64,000 nt of DNA from Tragulus kanchil (Eukaryota > Chordata > Mammalia > Artiodactyla > Tragulidae), in contig JAIOJX010000032.1 in the NCBI GenBank assembly GCA_022376925.1, positions 204,038,939-204,102,938 on the forward strand. The letters run 5' to 3'. How positions within the stretch are numbered: the first letter of the stretch is position 1; every line of letters begins with the position of its first letter. A program made the translations under genes and the position numbers. The notes under the pieces were generated by a model, which had not been told where the DNA came from, searched no databases, and saw nothing but the letters and a program-made list of their open reading frames with translations. This document shows, in pieces, positions 11,213-23,832 of this stretch.

Positions 11213-13072
11213 GCCCAAAATCACAAAGATATTTTTCTCACAAAGTTTTATAGTAGTGTCTTTCATGTTTATATCTATGAATCACCTCTAATCTTTGTGG
11301 GAGACAGAGGTTGAGGTTCATTTTAAAGAATACAATACCCAGTTTCAGCCTCATCTGTTAAAAGGTTTCCTTTCCCCATTGAATTACTTTAAGCCTTTTG
11401 TTTAAAGTCATATGGGCCCATTTCTGGGCTCATTTTTCTATTCCAATGATTAACTTATAACAGTTCTGATTATTACAGCACCATAATATTGCTTTAAGTC
11501 AGGTACTCTAGGTCTTTTTCAAGATTACTTAGGATATTTTAAGTCCTTTGCATTTTTATATACATTGAAAAAACAGGTGGTCAATTTCTAATAAAAAAAA
11601 AAAACCCTACTAGAATATTCCTTAGATGATTTTACAGAGAATGAATATTTACCATATTAAGTTTTCTAAACCATGGACATGATATGCCTCTGCAATTATT
11701 TAGAGCTTATTTAATCTCTGTAAGTAACATTTAGGAGCTTTTAATATGTAGGTATTGAGCATATTTTGTAAAATTTATCTCTAAGAATTTGGAGCTTGTA
11801 TCTCAAGACCTTGCTAAGTGCACTTGTATTTTCTTACAGTTTTTCTGTACATGCCTTAGAATTTTCTACTAACCTGATCCTGTTATATCTAAGAATAAAG
11901 ATATTTAACCTCTTCCTTTCTAATCTATATTTTTCCCAGTTTTTTCTCTTTTTTTTTTTTTCCCTTTCTCCCATATATGATGTAATGATTTGATATAATT
12001 TTAGCCATTCCTCTGGATGCTCAGTGGTATCTCATGATCTTAATTTGCAATTCTCTTATAACTTAGGTTGTAAAGCACATTTTCTAGTTATTCATATATT
12101 TTCCCTTTAAAATGTCCAAGTATTTTACCCATTTGTAAATGGGTTGTCTTAAAATTATTAATTGTGGAACTTTGTTACATTTCCTATACACCAGTCCCTT
12201 GACAGATATAGTTGATGAATATCCTCACTCAGTCCATGGCTTGCCTAGTAATTTTCTTAATAGTGTTTTATAATAAAAATCTTTAATTTTGAAGATATAT
12301 AACTTATCATTTTTTCCTTTTTGCTTTCTGTGTCATATCTAAAACTTCTGCCAAGCCCAAAATCACAAAGATATTTTTCTCACAAAGTTTTATAGTAGTG
12401 TCTTTCATGTTTATATCTATGAATCACCTCTAATCTTTGTGGGAGACAGAGGTTGAGGTTCATTTTAAAGAATACAATACCCAGTTTCAGCCTCATCTGT
12501 TAAAAGGTTTCCTTTCCCCATTGAATTACTTTAAGCCTTTTGTTTAAAGTCATATGGGCCCATTTCTGGGCTCATTTTTCTTTTCCAATGATTAACTTAT
12601 AACAGTTCTGATTATTACAGCACCATAATATTGCTTTAAGTCAGGTACTCTAGGTCTTTTTCAAGATTACTTAGGATATTTTAAGTCCTTTGCATTTTTA
12701 TATACATTGAAAAAACAGGTGGTCAATTTCTAATAAAAAAAAAAAACCCTACTAGAATATTCCTTAGATGATTTTACAGAGAATGAATATTTACCATATT
12801 AAGTTTTCTAAACCATGGACATGATATGCCTCTGCAATTATTTAGAGCTTATTTAATCTCTGTAAGTAACATTTAGGAGCTTTTAATATGTAGGTATTGA
12901 GCATATTTTGTAAAATTTATCTCTAAGAATTTGGAGCTTGTATCTCAAGACCTTGCTAAGTGCACTTGTATTTTCTTACAGTTTTTCTGTACATGCCTTA
13001 GAATTTTCTACTAACCTGATCCTGTTATATCTAAGAATAAAGATATTTAACCTCTTCCTTTCTAATCTATAT
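10832..13072 (+). repeat. Direct duplication D6
   Basis: Copy A is 10832-11930 and copy B is 11974-13072, offset 1142. The 43-base T/C-rich filler at 11931-11973 resembles a damaged version of the sequence that follows copy B at 13073-13110. It lies in L1-derived DNA. Confidence 0.94.
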
Positions 13073-13103
13073 GTCTCTTGTTTTTCTACCCCCCGCTCCC
13101 CAC

Positions 13104-13373
13104 CTTTTTAAAATTTTGGCCTCTTTTATTGATTTTTCATTCATTTATTTTCATCCATCTCCATATCTGGCCCGTGTGGGCCTACCATCCCAGTGGCCTC
13201 TCTTGTTGCAGAGCTCCCACTCTGGGCGCATGTGCTCCAGAGTGCTGGTTCATAATTGGACACACTGGTCCAGCCACTCTGCACCAAGCGGGATCCTCCC
13301 GGGTCAGGGATCGAACAGGGGCCCCTTGCACTGCAAAGCAGACCTTTACCCACTGGACCATCAGGGAAGCCCC
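13104..13373 (-). mobile_element. CHR-like SINE inserted in L1
   Basis: Minus-strand copy with the tRNA-Glu-like head at 13373 and the A-rich tail near 13104. It has many changes relative to the young copies, so it is an older member. It interrupts L1-derived DNA just after D6. Confidence 0.85.
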
Positions 13374-14783
13374 TACCCCCTTTTTTTTTACTGTTTAGGA
13401 CCTCTACTATAAAGGAAATACAAGTGGTGAGGACAGACATCTTTTCTAATTACTAATCATAGGGGTAAAGCCTTCAATATTTCAGTATGATGTTAGAAAT
13501 AGATTTTTCATAGAAGGCCTTTATCAATTGAAGAAGTTCTCTTCTATGCCTGATTTGCTAAATTTTTCTCATAATGTTAAATTAAATTGATTCAACATAT
13601 GTGGGTTGTTTAGGTTTTTTTGTTTTTTTTTCAGATGATAAATGATCGTCGGGTTTTTTACATTTAATATAGTAAATTGAATTTTCAATTGACTGGTTTA
13701 AAGCCTTAAACCAACTGTGCATTACTGGGGAAAATCTCACATTAGCCATCCATATTATCCTTTTTGTACTGACAGACTCTGTTTGCTAATATTCTTTTAA
13801 TAAATTCTGGGTCTATGTTCCTGTACATATTAGCCTATAATTTTTAAAAATGTCTGTCAAGTTTTCATATCATACTTTTCTGGTTCATAAAATGAATTGG
13901 GAAGTATCTTTGCCTTTTTTTTTTGTGAAAGAGTTTCTATAAGACTGGTGTATAGTCTTCCTCAAATGTTGATACAATTTACCAGTGAAACTACCTGGAG
14001 TTTGCTCTGCAGCAAAAGTTTTTGATTATAAATTCAATATTCTGATTAAGCATAGGGCTGTTCAAAATTTCTACTTTGGCTTGTGTCAGAGTCCCCACCC
14101 CAGGGAATTCAGACATTTCATTTAGATTGACAAAGCAGTGAAAAAAGGTTGCTAACAACAATATTCTCTAAATACCCTTTTTGTGTCTGCAAGGTCTATA
14201 ATGCTATCCCCTCTTTACTATCTGATATTGGTAATGAGTGTTTTCACTTTTTTCTAGATCAGTCTACTAAAGAGTTTATCAATTTCACTATTTTATCAGT
14301 GAACACCTTTGAATTTTATTAATCTTCTTTATTATTTGTCTTTTACTTAACTGATCTGCCCATTGTCATTTTCTTTAACTTACTTTTCATCACTCTTCTC
14401 TTCTTAGTTTCATAAAACGGAACATCAGATCAGTGATTTAGTCCTCTGTTTTCTAACACAAGCATTAAAGCTATAAACCACACACCCCCAACACACACAG
14501 GCAGACTCAGAGGGGGAGTACCTGAGTTGCACCCACATGGAAGCTTAAATCATTTATAGGGGGCATTTCTTCTGGCCAGTCATTTTTATTTGCCTGGTTC
14601 ACAGTCTGTATTTGGTGTATCTCAGGATTCCTCCATGTGTGCACACATCTCTTGGCCAAGTGGACCCTACCGAAAAGGCATCTGGGTAGAACACACTTAA
14701 TAGTTTTAATCCCTTTACACATACAAGATTTTGTTTTAAGGGGTCTGAATTTTATTTTACTTTATTATTATTTTCTGAACATT

Positions 14784-14915
14784 GATTTATTTATTTACTT
14801 ATTGACCACACCCTGTGGCATGTACGATCTTAGTTCCCTGACCAAGGATTGAACCTGCGACCCTCTGTACTCAGTGCAGGGTCTTAACCACTGAACCACA
14901 AGGGAAATCCCAAAT
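14784..14915 (-). mobile_element. Older CHR-1-type SINE
   Basis: Minus-strand sequence with a tRNA-like head (GGGATTTCCCTTGTGGTTCA) and the characteristic ACCAAGG/AACTAAGATCGTACATGCC block, ending in a T-rich stretch in + orientation. This is the CHR-1/tRNA-SINE type shared by whales, hippo and ruminants. The head is repeated at 15958-16011 by D7. Confidence 0.75.
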
Positions 14916-17005
14916 GTCTTAAGATTTGCTTCACGCTTCAGTAAAATATTTGTCATATGCCACCTTTTATTTGCTTATACCTCTATACTACCAAAAAACT
15001 AGTGCTGATGGCAACATAAAATGTCCTAAAGAAAAAACAAAACCCACCAACGCTTAAATATTCTTGCTATGGAAGTTGTCTTTTTTTTCTAATTTCCAAA
15101 TTGATAGTAGTACACTCTAGGAAGTATATTCCTTGACTAACAACTGGAGAAAATTTATAAGCATGACTTGCATTTAGAAATAAGCTACAAGACTTGATTT
15201 CTCTCAGTTTTCCCTAAATTAAATGGCATTCATATTTTCTCCTTTTAAAGAAGAATTAGATTTATGCTTCAAAAGATCTGGATGAGAAAACCAAGTTTAT
15301 CTTAATTCTTAAATGTAAAATAATATTAAAAATACTAAAATATTAAAATACATATAAAATATTAAACTATTATCAGTTTGCTTTTTAAAGAGAAATAGCA
15401 CAAAGGGGCAGTATGTAACCTCTCAATCCAGAGGGTGCATATTTAAGGTTCAGAGTTCTTGTGCTGGCTGCAGTCCCTGGTTGGGCAAGGCCATTCCAGC
15501 AGTACTTCTAAGATCTTCCTCTCTTCTGCCAAAACCAAGAGCCAAAGATATTTTGCACACTCTTAGTTCTAAGAGAAACTGGAAGTAGCTCTGCTTCTTG
15601 TCCTATAAGGCACAAAGTCCTGTACCTGTATGCCTCAGGTATGTCCAAGGCAAAACATATCCTTTTCTTTGCATTTAACATGAGACTGGTCTTGCAATCT
15701 AATACTTGGTGCTCTCTCACATAGCCAAACTCAACTTCTATCACTGAAATGACATATTTGTAGTTAACAAATACCAGTACTAATCTTAGTTTATAAAAAG
15801 TTGCCACAGAATAGTGCTTCATTAGAAAACATCCTTTTGTTACTATTTTAGCTCAGTCAAACTGAAAATGGTTATATAAAGTATGGTGCTTAGTCTGTGC
15901 ATGGTACTTTAAAGTTTAAAATAAGTTTTGAGATAGACTGTCATGTAACCCCAAACTCGACCCTCTGTACTCAGTGCAGGGTCTTAACCACTGAACCACA
16001 AGGGAAATCCCAAATGTCTTAAGATTTGCTTCACGCTTCAGTAAAATATTTGTCATATGCCACCTTTTATTTGCTTATACCTCTATACTACCAAAAAACT
16101 AGTGCTGATGGCAACATAAAATGTCCTAAAGAAAAAACAAAACCCACCAACGCTTAAATATTCTTGCTATGGAAGTTGTCTTTTTTTTCTAATTTCCAAA
16201 TTGATAGTAGTACACTCTAGGAAGTATATTCCTTGACTAACAACTGGAGAAAATTTATAAGCATGACTTGCATTTAGAAATAAGCTACAAGACTTGATTT
16301 CTCTCAGTTTTCCCTAAATTAAATGGCATTCATATTTTCTCCTTTTAAAGAAGAATTAGATTTATGCTTCAAAAGATCTGGATGAGAAAACCAAGTTTAT
16401 CTTAATTCTTAAATGTAAAATAATATTAAAAATACTAAAATATTAAAATACATATAAAATATTAAACTATTATCAGTTTGCTTTTTAAAGAGAAATAGCA
16501 CAAAGGGGCAGTATGTAACCTCTCAATCCAGAGGGTGCATATTTAAGGTTCAGAGTTCTTGTGCTGGCTGCAGTCCCTGGTTGGGCAAGGCCATTCCAGC
16601 AGTACTTCTAAGATCTTCCTCTCTTCTGCCAAAACCAAGAGCCAAAGATATTTTGCACACTCTTAGTTCTAAGAGAAACTGGAAGTAGCTCTGCTTCTTG
16701 TCCTATAAGGCACAAAGTCCTGTACCTGTATGCCTCAGGTATGTCCAAGGCAAAACATATCCTTTTCTTTGCATTTAACATGAGACTGGTCTTGCAATCT
16801 AATACTTGGTGCTCTCTCACATAGCCAAACTCAACTTCTATCACTGAAATGACATATTTGTAGTTAACAAATACCAGTACTAATCTTAGTTTATAAAAAG
16901 TTGCCACAGAATAGTGCTTCATTAGAAAACATCCTTTTGTTACTATTTTAGCTGAGTCAAACTGAAAATGGTTATATAAAGTATGGTGCTTAGTCTGTGC
17001 ATGGT
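14858..17005 (+). repeat. Direct duplication D7
   Basis: Copy A is 14858-15905 and copy B is 15958-17005, offset 1100, with 52 bases of filler at 15906-15957. It begins within an old CHR-type SINE and continues through unassigned intron. Confidence 0.94.
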
Positions 17006-17162
17006 CACATATTATGCACACGGAAAGAGTGTCTCAACTTTTAAAAATCAGTTACCGTGTTCTTCCTGTCAATAAGCTTCTTCTTGGGTTTCCCCTACAG
17101 GAGTAGAAAGGAGGACAAGTGAGTTAGAGTACTGCACAGATATTCTCTCCTGAGAATATCAC

Positions 17163-17181
17163 TCACACACACACACACACA
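17163..17181 (+). repeat. CA microsatellite
   Basis: A run of nine to ten CA units in intron DNA between D7 and the SINE at 17668. Confidence 0.95.
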
Positions 17182-17667
17182 ATCCTGAGATCTGTACTAC
17201 AGAGATTCAACATGGAATTATGCCAGGGAAGGCATCTTGGGGGAGAAGCAGAGAGATGAATTGAGAACACACTCAGAAGAGAACAGAGTACCATAATCTT
17301 TAGGGACGATCAATAGCAAACAAAAGACAGAGGACAAATGAATTCTAGAGAAAAATCCTAACAGTTACTTGCATTTGTATATCTAGCCACAAATCTAATC
17401 ACACTTAAGTGTTCACAGCAACACTGTGAGCCCTGTTTATAAAATGAGCAAGATAAGACCATTGTATATCATGCCTAACGTCAGAGTTTTAAACAGTTTA
17501 ACTTTGAACCCACAACTTTGGTCTCAGACTCCAGGGTTCTCTCTACTTGTACTGAACTGTATTAGGGAAAGAAGTCTACCTCAGTTCTTATGGGGTTTCA
17601 AAAAAGATGCTCACGAAAAACAGATTTTTCACAATTAAAAAAAAAATCTTTAAAAAAAGAGATGTTC

Positions 17668-17988
17668 GGGCTTCCCCTGGTGGTCCAGTGGGTAAGGACA
17701 CCGCCTTGCAGTGCAAGGGGCGCCAGTTCCATCCCTGGCCTGGGAAGATCCCACGTGCCACGGAGCGGCTGGACCGATGTGTCCAGTGACTGAGCCGGAG
17801 GCGCGCATGCGCCCAGAGCTGGTGCTCTGCGACAACAGAGGCCACCGCGATGGGAGGCCCACATGGGCCAAAGAACAAAGACGGATGAAAATAGAGAAAT
17901 GAAAGACCAACAGAAGTGGCCCGCCTGCTCCCCTCCCTCTACAACCCGACCTCCGCCCAAAAATAAATAATAAAATAAATAAATCTTA
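17668..17988 (+). mobile_element. Young CHR-like SINE, long 3' variant
   Basis: A box TGGTCCAGTGG at 17681-17691 in a tRNA-Glu-derived head, then the CHR body and a C-rich extension (CCCGCCTGCTCCCCTCCCTC) before the AATAAATAAA-type tail. The host sequence AAAAAAAGAGATGTTC ends at 17667 and again at 18004, a target-site duplication of about 16 bases, so this is a complete retroposition event. Confidence 0.92.
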
Positions 17989-20550
17989 AAAAAAAGAGAT
18001 GTTCTTCATTGTCTCTACACTCTAGTTGGGCTCTAATCACAGGAAGTAAGTACCATTCACATTTAAATCGGCTTCTGTTTTTCGTTCAATTTCCTTTTAC
18101 TTGACACGCTTTTTAAAAATTTCTCCAATTTTACTTGTACTCATTTGTGAATGTGTATATTTAGTTCAGTATCACAGTGTAGAATCCTGTATCCGCAGAC
18201 AAGATACTGAACAACCGCATCATCGTAAGGACCCCCTATGTTGCCCTTTTATAACAACACACCTCTGGCTTCCTTTCATCAGTTCTCCATTCTAAAAGTT
18301 TATCATTTCAAAATTGTTATACAAATGCAATCATACAACATGTAGCCTATGGTACTGATGTTTTTTTAGAAGAGACAGATGCAATCAATATCAAGATTTT
18401 CTATCTATAGAAAAATAATGAAAAATCTGTCTGCACCAAAACATTTTCTTTTCCTTCCCATGTCTTCTACCTGTGCCAGACTTATTATCAGAAAGTCTCA
18501 AAGTTATTTTTAAAAATTATTTTTTTATCAGATACGGTTTTCCCCTGTTATTTGCAATCATAGTTTCACATTACAATCACCTGGGCTGCTTTTAGAAAGC
18601 ATAAGGCTTCAGTTTGGGATGGGCTAAGGGACAAATATGATGTTACTAAAACGCAGCCAGAGTTAAAACTACTGTCATGCCATGAGACAGCAGGTAAGTC
18701 ACTGTTTGCCAGAGCAGGGTGGGTGGGTGGGGGGATGAGTGAAAGAGAGCAGGCAAGGCAGACAAAATGAACCAATTATGAAATGAAATGATTAGAGAAT
18801 TATTTTGAAAGTAGTTCTGACAACAATACAATAGGATTTGCAAGAGAGAAAACATCAATTCAGATTGAAGAGAACAGATTTAATGGAAGATGTAGGGCTT
18901 GCAACAAACACAATTTCATTTTTTTTAATGCATTTTTGTGTGTATGTATGTTTGGTAGGTTCTTGATACTGACAAAGAGCAATAGAACAAAGTACCTACT
19001 CTTAAAAAATGACTTGAAAGTCAACAGAGGTAGTTAGCACTAACAGGCAATTATAATAAGAGTATGCACAATATGGCAACCTAAATCCAGAGGGAGGGGT
19101 AAGAAGGGCTGGGAGAACTTCCTCATGGTCTGGTTAAGAGGGTGAATGACATAGCCAGAATAAGAATTCAGGGTAAACTGAAGACCACTTGAAAGGAATG
19201 GATGGGAATTCCAATGGAATGTGAGGTTAAGGAGGCATGAAGAAGTAGTAGATATGGTCTGATTGGCCATGGGTTGGTACTGAGAAGTGGGGATTAGGCT
19301 AAAAAGGTAGGAGAGTAAATCATGAGGATCTTTCTTTGCTAAACTGGCAAATGGTTCTTGAATCAAAATTTTTAGAATGCCTTATAAGGAGGAGTTGCTA
19401 TTGGAGCCTGAAGAAAGACGTCAAGGAGGCCACTAATTTGGATAGGGAAAAATTAATCCTCTAACTGAAATTCAGCATCATATACATGTAGGAGATCATC
19501 CACAGTAGTGTAAGTGTGATTTTGTTACCAAAAGAAATAACATTTTTTCCACATTAGAGTTGTTTCAGGGATCTCAAAATATTGCCAACACATACCACGC
19601 TTTTTAAATTATGGTGGTTATCAGACCCACTTCTAGGCTGATTGCTATTAACACATTACTGAATGTGTTAACAAAGAAGTACATACACTGTTACAACTCA
19701 AACTTTTTAATTGTTATGCTCCCCTCTAAAGGAATGCGTCTCATTTTGGCAGTGGTTCCCAGATTGCCTGTTCTACCTTCCTTCTCCTTCATGAGAACTT
19801 CAATTACAGAACAATCTAGCCTCAAGCAGACAGAACCATGTCAGTTCAGAAACAAACAAAGCAAACAGTCTGTTACTTATAAATACAACTAGACAATCAG
19901 AAATCACCAGATAGTTTAGGAAATATAAGAGCACAAATGAGAAAGAATGAGATAAATAAGAAGAAATAATCCAGAATTCAACACAGTGCAAAAAAACAGA
20001 AAAGAACTTTAAATAAAGTAATTATGATAGAGAGATTTAAAAAACAGATACTTGTGATACTGTGATTTATAGGGAGAAATATATGTATACTTACTTGGTT
20101 TTCATCCCTATTTCTGGCACAGAGCTCCTAAAAGCCTGTTATAATAAACTGGTAATCTAATGAGTTGAATATTTTTCTGCGTTCTGTGAGCTGCTCTAGT
20201 GAATTACTAGCACCCATGGAAAGAGTCGTGGAAATCTCTGATATGAAGCCAGTAGGTCAGAAATAAAGTTAATACCCTGGGCTGTGACTGGCATCTGAAG
20301 TAAGGTGGCGGGGGTGGGGGTGGGCTGTTGTAGAATCTTGTAGGACTGGATCATTAAACTGTAGAATCTGATGCTGATTTCCAGGTAAATAGACAGTGTT
20401 AGAATTGAACTGAATTCTAGAACAACAGCAAGGTGCAATTGCTTGGTGCTGTAGGGGAAACTCCATACCTCCTCCATATTGGAACTGGTATCAGAACCAA
20501 CTTAATATTACATCCATAAACTATAAAAACTAGTCAAAAAGCAAAAAAAA

Positions 20551-20636
20551 GGTCTATGGCCATACCACCCTGAATGCACCCAATCTTGTCTGACCTTGGA
20601 AGCTAAGCAGGGTCAGACCTGGTTAACTTGGATGGG
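20551..20636 (+). pseudogene. 5S rRNA pseudogene, 3' truncated (first copy)
   Basis: Matches the first 86 or so of about 120 bases of vertebrate 5S rRNA: GGTCTATGGCCATACCACCC, then GGAAGCTAAGCAGGGTC and a damaged CTGGTTAACTTGGATGGG. Most changes are C to T or G to A at old CpG sites. The end of the 5S sequence is missing. This copy lies at the edge of D8 and has lost two bases near 20625. Confidence 0.9.
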
Positions 20637-21660
20637 AAAAAAAAAAAAAAAAAAAAAAAACATTTTTCTAGGGGTTTCTCAAAATATTGCCAACACATAC
20701 CACGCTTTTTAAATTATGGTGGTTATCAGACCCACTTCTAGGTGATTGCTATTAACACATTACTGAATGTGTTAACAAAGAATACATACACTGTTACAAC
20801 TCAAACTTTTTAATTGTTATGCTCCCCTCTAAAGGAATGCGTCTCATTTTGGCAGTGGTTCCCAGATTGCCTGTTCTACCTTCCTTCTCCTTCATGAGAA
20901 CTTCAATTACAGAACAATCTAGCCTCAAGCAGACAGAACCATGTCAGTTCAGAAACAAACAAAGCAAACAATCTGTTACTTATAAATACAACTAGACAAT
21001 CAGAAATCACCAGATAGTTTAGGAAATATAAGAGCACAAATGAGAAAGAATGAGATAAATAAGAAGAAATAATCCAGAATTCAACACAGTGCAAAAAAAC
21101 AGAAAAGAACTTTAAATAAAGTAATTATGATAGAGAGATTTAAAAAACAGATACTTGTGATACTGTGATTTATAGGGAGAAATATATGTATACTTACTTG
21201 GTTTTCATCCCTATTTCTGGCACAGAGCTCCTAAAAGCCTGTTATAATAAACTGGTAATCTAATGAGTTGAATATTTTTCTGCGTTCTGTGAGCTGCTCT
21301 AGTGAATTACTAGCACCCATGGAAAGAGTCGTGGAAATCTCTGATATGAAGCCAGTAGGTCAGAAATAAAGTTAATACCCTGGGCTGTGACTGGCATCTG
21401 AAGTAAGGTGGCGGGGGTGGTGGTGGGGGGTGGGCTGTTGTAGAATCTTGTAGGACTGGATCATTAAACTGTAGAATCTGATGCTGATTTCCAGGTAAAT
21501 AGACAGTGTTAGAATTGAACTGAATTCTAGAACAACAGCAAGGTGCAATTGCTTGGTGCTGTAGGGGAAACTCCATACCTCCTCCATATTGGAACTGGTA
21601 TCAGAACCAACTTAATATTACATCCATAAACTATAAAAACTAGTCAAAAAGCAAAAAAAA

Positions 21661-21747
21661 GGTCTATGGCCATACCACCCTGAATGCACCCAATCTTGTC
21701 TGACCTTGGAAGCTAAGCAGGGTCAGACCTGGTTAGTACTTGGATGG
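21661..21747 (+). pseudogene. 5S rRNA pseudogene, 3' truncated (second copy)
   Basis: The same pseudogene as 20551-20636, in the second copy of D8, with the better end (GGTTAGTACTTGGATGG). It still stops at about position 87 of the 5S sequence and continues into unrelated intron, so the truncation is real. Confidence 0.92.
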
Positions 21748-22929
21748 TAGAAAGGAAAAACAGTTCTTGGATGTCAAAGTCGTACTTGCCAAAATAAAAA
21801 AAGGAGATCAAACAATCATCTACTGTGCTGGTACTAAGAAGATATGGCTGAAGATTAATTTAGAATTTTAGAAGACAAAGTTCAAAAAATCTCCAAGAAT
21901 TTAAAGAGACAATGAGATCAAAGCTATGAGAAAAAAAGTAAAGGCATATGGAGGATGCAGCATAAGGTCCAAATTTCATCAAACACAAGGTCCACAGGAG
22001 AGGACAGACAGGGGACAGGGAATACTTCCCACAGTTTAACAGACTCAAATCTTCAGACTAAAAGGATTCATCCATCGCAAAAGCAAAATACTGAAAAGTA
22101 ACATACCAGAACAGATCTTGATATTATGTCTAAACAACAATAAAGAAGGATTGTAAAAATTTCCAAGGAGAGGTAGGAGTAGAGGACCAGGACCGGGTTA
22201 TATGTAAAGAACTGAGTTTGTACATCTTCCAAGTAATCACAAGATCTCTTTCACTAGAAGCTATACAGTGTAGTTACTCAATCAATGGTAATAGCCACAA
22301 ATTTACAGAGAGAAACCGGAAATCACAAGCAGTGGCTGAAACCTGGGTATCTAGTTTTAAAAATCCTGCTAAAACAAGGCACACATACCTTGAAAATAAT
22401 ACAGATGTCTTTAAATAACTAAGGTCCCTTGTTGTTCAATTACTGAATGGTGCTGTAATGCAGTTATGTCTCAGAGGCAACAGAAGTATGTGGAACTAAG
22501 TAGTCCCTGACTGCTGTGCTATTTGAATTCCAGTGTCTGCTTTCCATCATTTCTGCCCTATTTTCCCTTGTACCGAGGTTATCAGTTGTCATTTCTTACA
22601 ACTCTTAGTGTATTTATTTTGTGAATTACCTCTCCTCTAGCTTTTCTAATCTGATCCTTTTAATCTCGTCTAGTCTAGAAAGACAGATAATCATGTCTGT
22701 TATAAGTGTGTCTAAAGTAGAAAGGCATGAGTAAGGGCCTTCCTTTAAGAAGAAAAAATTTTAGGGCATGTGTTAAGATCTTAACGGTTTTATCTGCAGG
22801 TCTGGAAATATTAAAGTGCTGAGAGTTAATGAGGTCTGAAAAAAATGAGGTTTTATGTTTTTTGAAAAGCTCTTTCTATCAGATATTACTGAAGACTTTT
22901 ATAAAACCGCTTTTCTTCTTTTGCATCTA

Positions 22930-23070
<141 letters not shown>

Positions 23071-23396
23071 CTAGTTATTTCCTAAAGCCTAGCTGAAGGG
23101 GAAAATATAGAAGTAAAAACACCAATCAAGCACAAGTTACTTATATACTTGTCAAGTGATAAGTTACTTATATATTGTTTCTAAAAAAATACAGTTTTTA
23201 AAGTGACAAATGAGGAGATAGTTGCTCAAATTAAAATTACAAAATACTAGAAGAGCAGAAATATAAGAAGAAAATAAAGAATTTTTTAAAAACTAGAAAA
23301 TAAAAAGGAAGAAAGGGCAGGATTTCTTGGCTTAATAAAAACTGATATACTAAACTCAGAAAACTAAAACTGGAAAACAAAAATAAAACCAACACC

Positions 23397-23832
23397 AAAA
23401 ATCACATATAGCTGTATCTATGGCTGATTCATGTTAATATTTGACAGAAAACAACAAAATTCTGTAAAGCAAGGGCTTCCCTGGTGGGCCAGTGGGTAAG
23501 GACACCGCTTTGCAGTGCAAGGGGTACCAGTTCGATCCCTGGCCTGGGAAGATCCCATATGCCGCGGAGCGGCTCAACCGATGTGTCCAACTACCGAGCT
23601 GGAGCTCTGGAGCGCACGCGCCCAGAGCCAGTGCTCTGCAGCAAGAAAGGCCACTGCGATGGGAGGCCCACATGGGCCAAAGAACAAAGACGGATGAAAA
23701 TAGATAAATGAAAGACCAATAGAAGTGGCCAAAATAAATAAATAAATAATTTTTAAAAATTCTGTAAAGCAAATATCCTTCAGTTAAAAAATAAATTAAT
23801 TCAAAAAATAAAATTTAAAAACACATATAGCT
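23397..23832 (+). mobile_element. 5'-truncated L1 tail with its own target-site duplication
   Basis: Flanks AAAAATCACATATAGCT (23397-23413) and AAAAACACATATAGCT (23817-23832) bracket a fragment reading GGCTGATTCATGTTAATATT, GACAGAAAACAACAAAATTC and an A-rich end. This resembles the 3' terminus of ruminant L1. The fragment was later split by the SINE at 23473-23755. The 3' part is copied in D9. Confidence 0.8.
23473..23755 (+). mobile_element. Young CHR-like SINE nested in an L1 tail
   Basis: Complete SINE from GGGCTTCCCTGGTGG to a run of AAATAAATAA. It is flanked by an exact 17-base duplication, AAAATTCTGTAAAGCAA, at 23456-23472 and 23756-23772. It lacks the C-rich extension seen in the copy at 17668. 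The insertion lies within the L1 tail, so it is the younger of the two events. Confidence 0.95.

Larger units (their letters stand above)
7640..14450 (-). mobile_element. Old L1 sequence, 3' UTR to reverse-transcriptase region
   Basis: In + orientation the stretch shows reverse-complement L1 signatures: GAGGCTGCTATGAACACTTT, CCTTTCCCCATTGAATTAC, and TTATCAATTTCACTATTTT near the right end. The order (3' UTR first, then ORF2) fits a minus-strand L1. The left part (7640-8100, TATGAAATATTTAAACAAAT) is less certain. Duplications D4, D5 and D6 inflate it, and the SINE at 13104 interrupts it. No long reading frame survives. Confidence 0.65.
19541..21747 (+). repeat. Direct duplication D8
   Basis: Copy A is about 19541-20635 and copy B about 20661-21747, offset about 1104-1110. 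The join is a run of 24 A bases at 20637-20660. The block ends in the 5S pseudogene. Copies differ by single bases and by a GT-rich indel at 21417-21430. Confidence 0.93.

Noticed and set aside
17681..17740. tRNA-Glu genes at the SINE heads
   Set aside because: They are tRNA-derived SINE promoters: no proper anticodon stem or acceptor closure is seen, and each continues into a SINE body with an A tail.
17598..17960. Many 60-136 residue frames on both strands with motifs such as GQGWNWRPLHCK or CSARGASSIPG
   Set aside because: These are chance translations of the CHR-like SINE, which lacks stops in several frames. The same peptides recur wherever the SINE occurs.
20551..21747. A pair of 5S rRNA genes
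   Set aside because: Both stop near base 87 of about 120, carry many transitions, and are one locus shown twice by D8.
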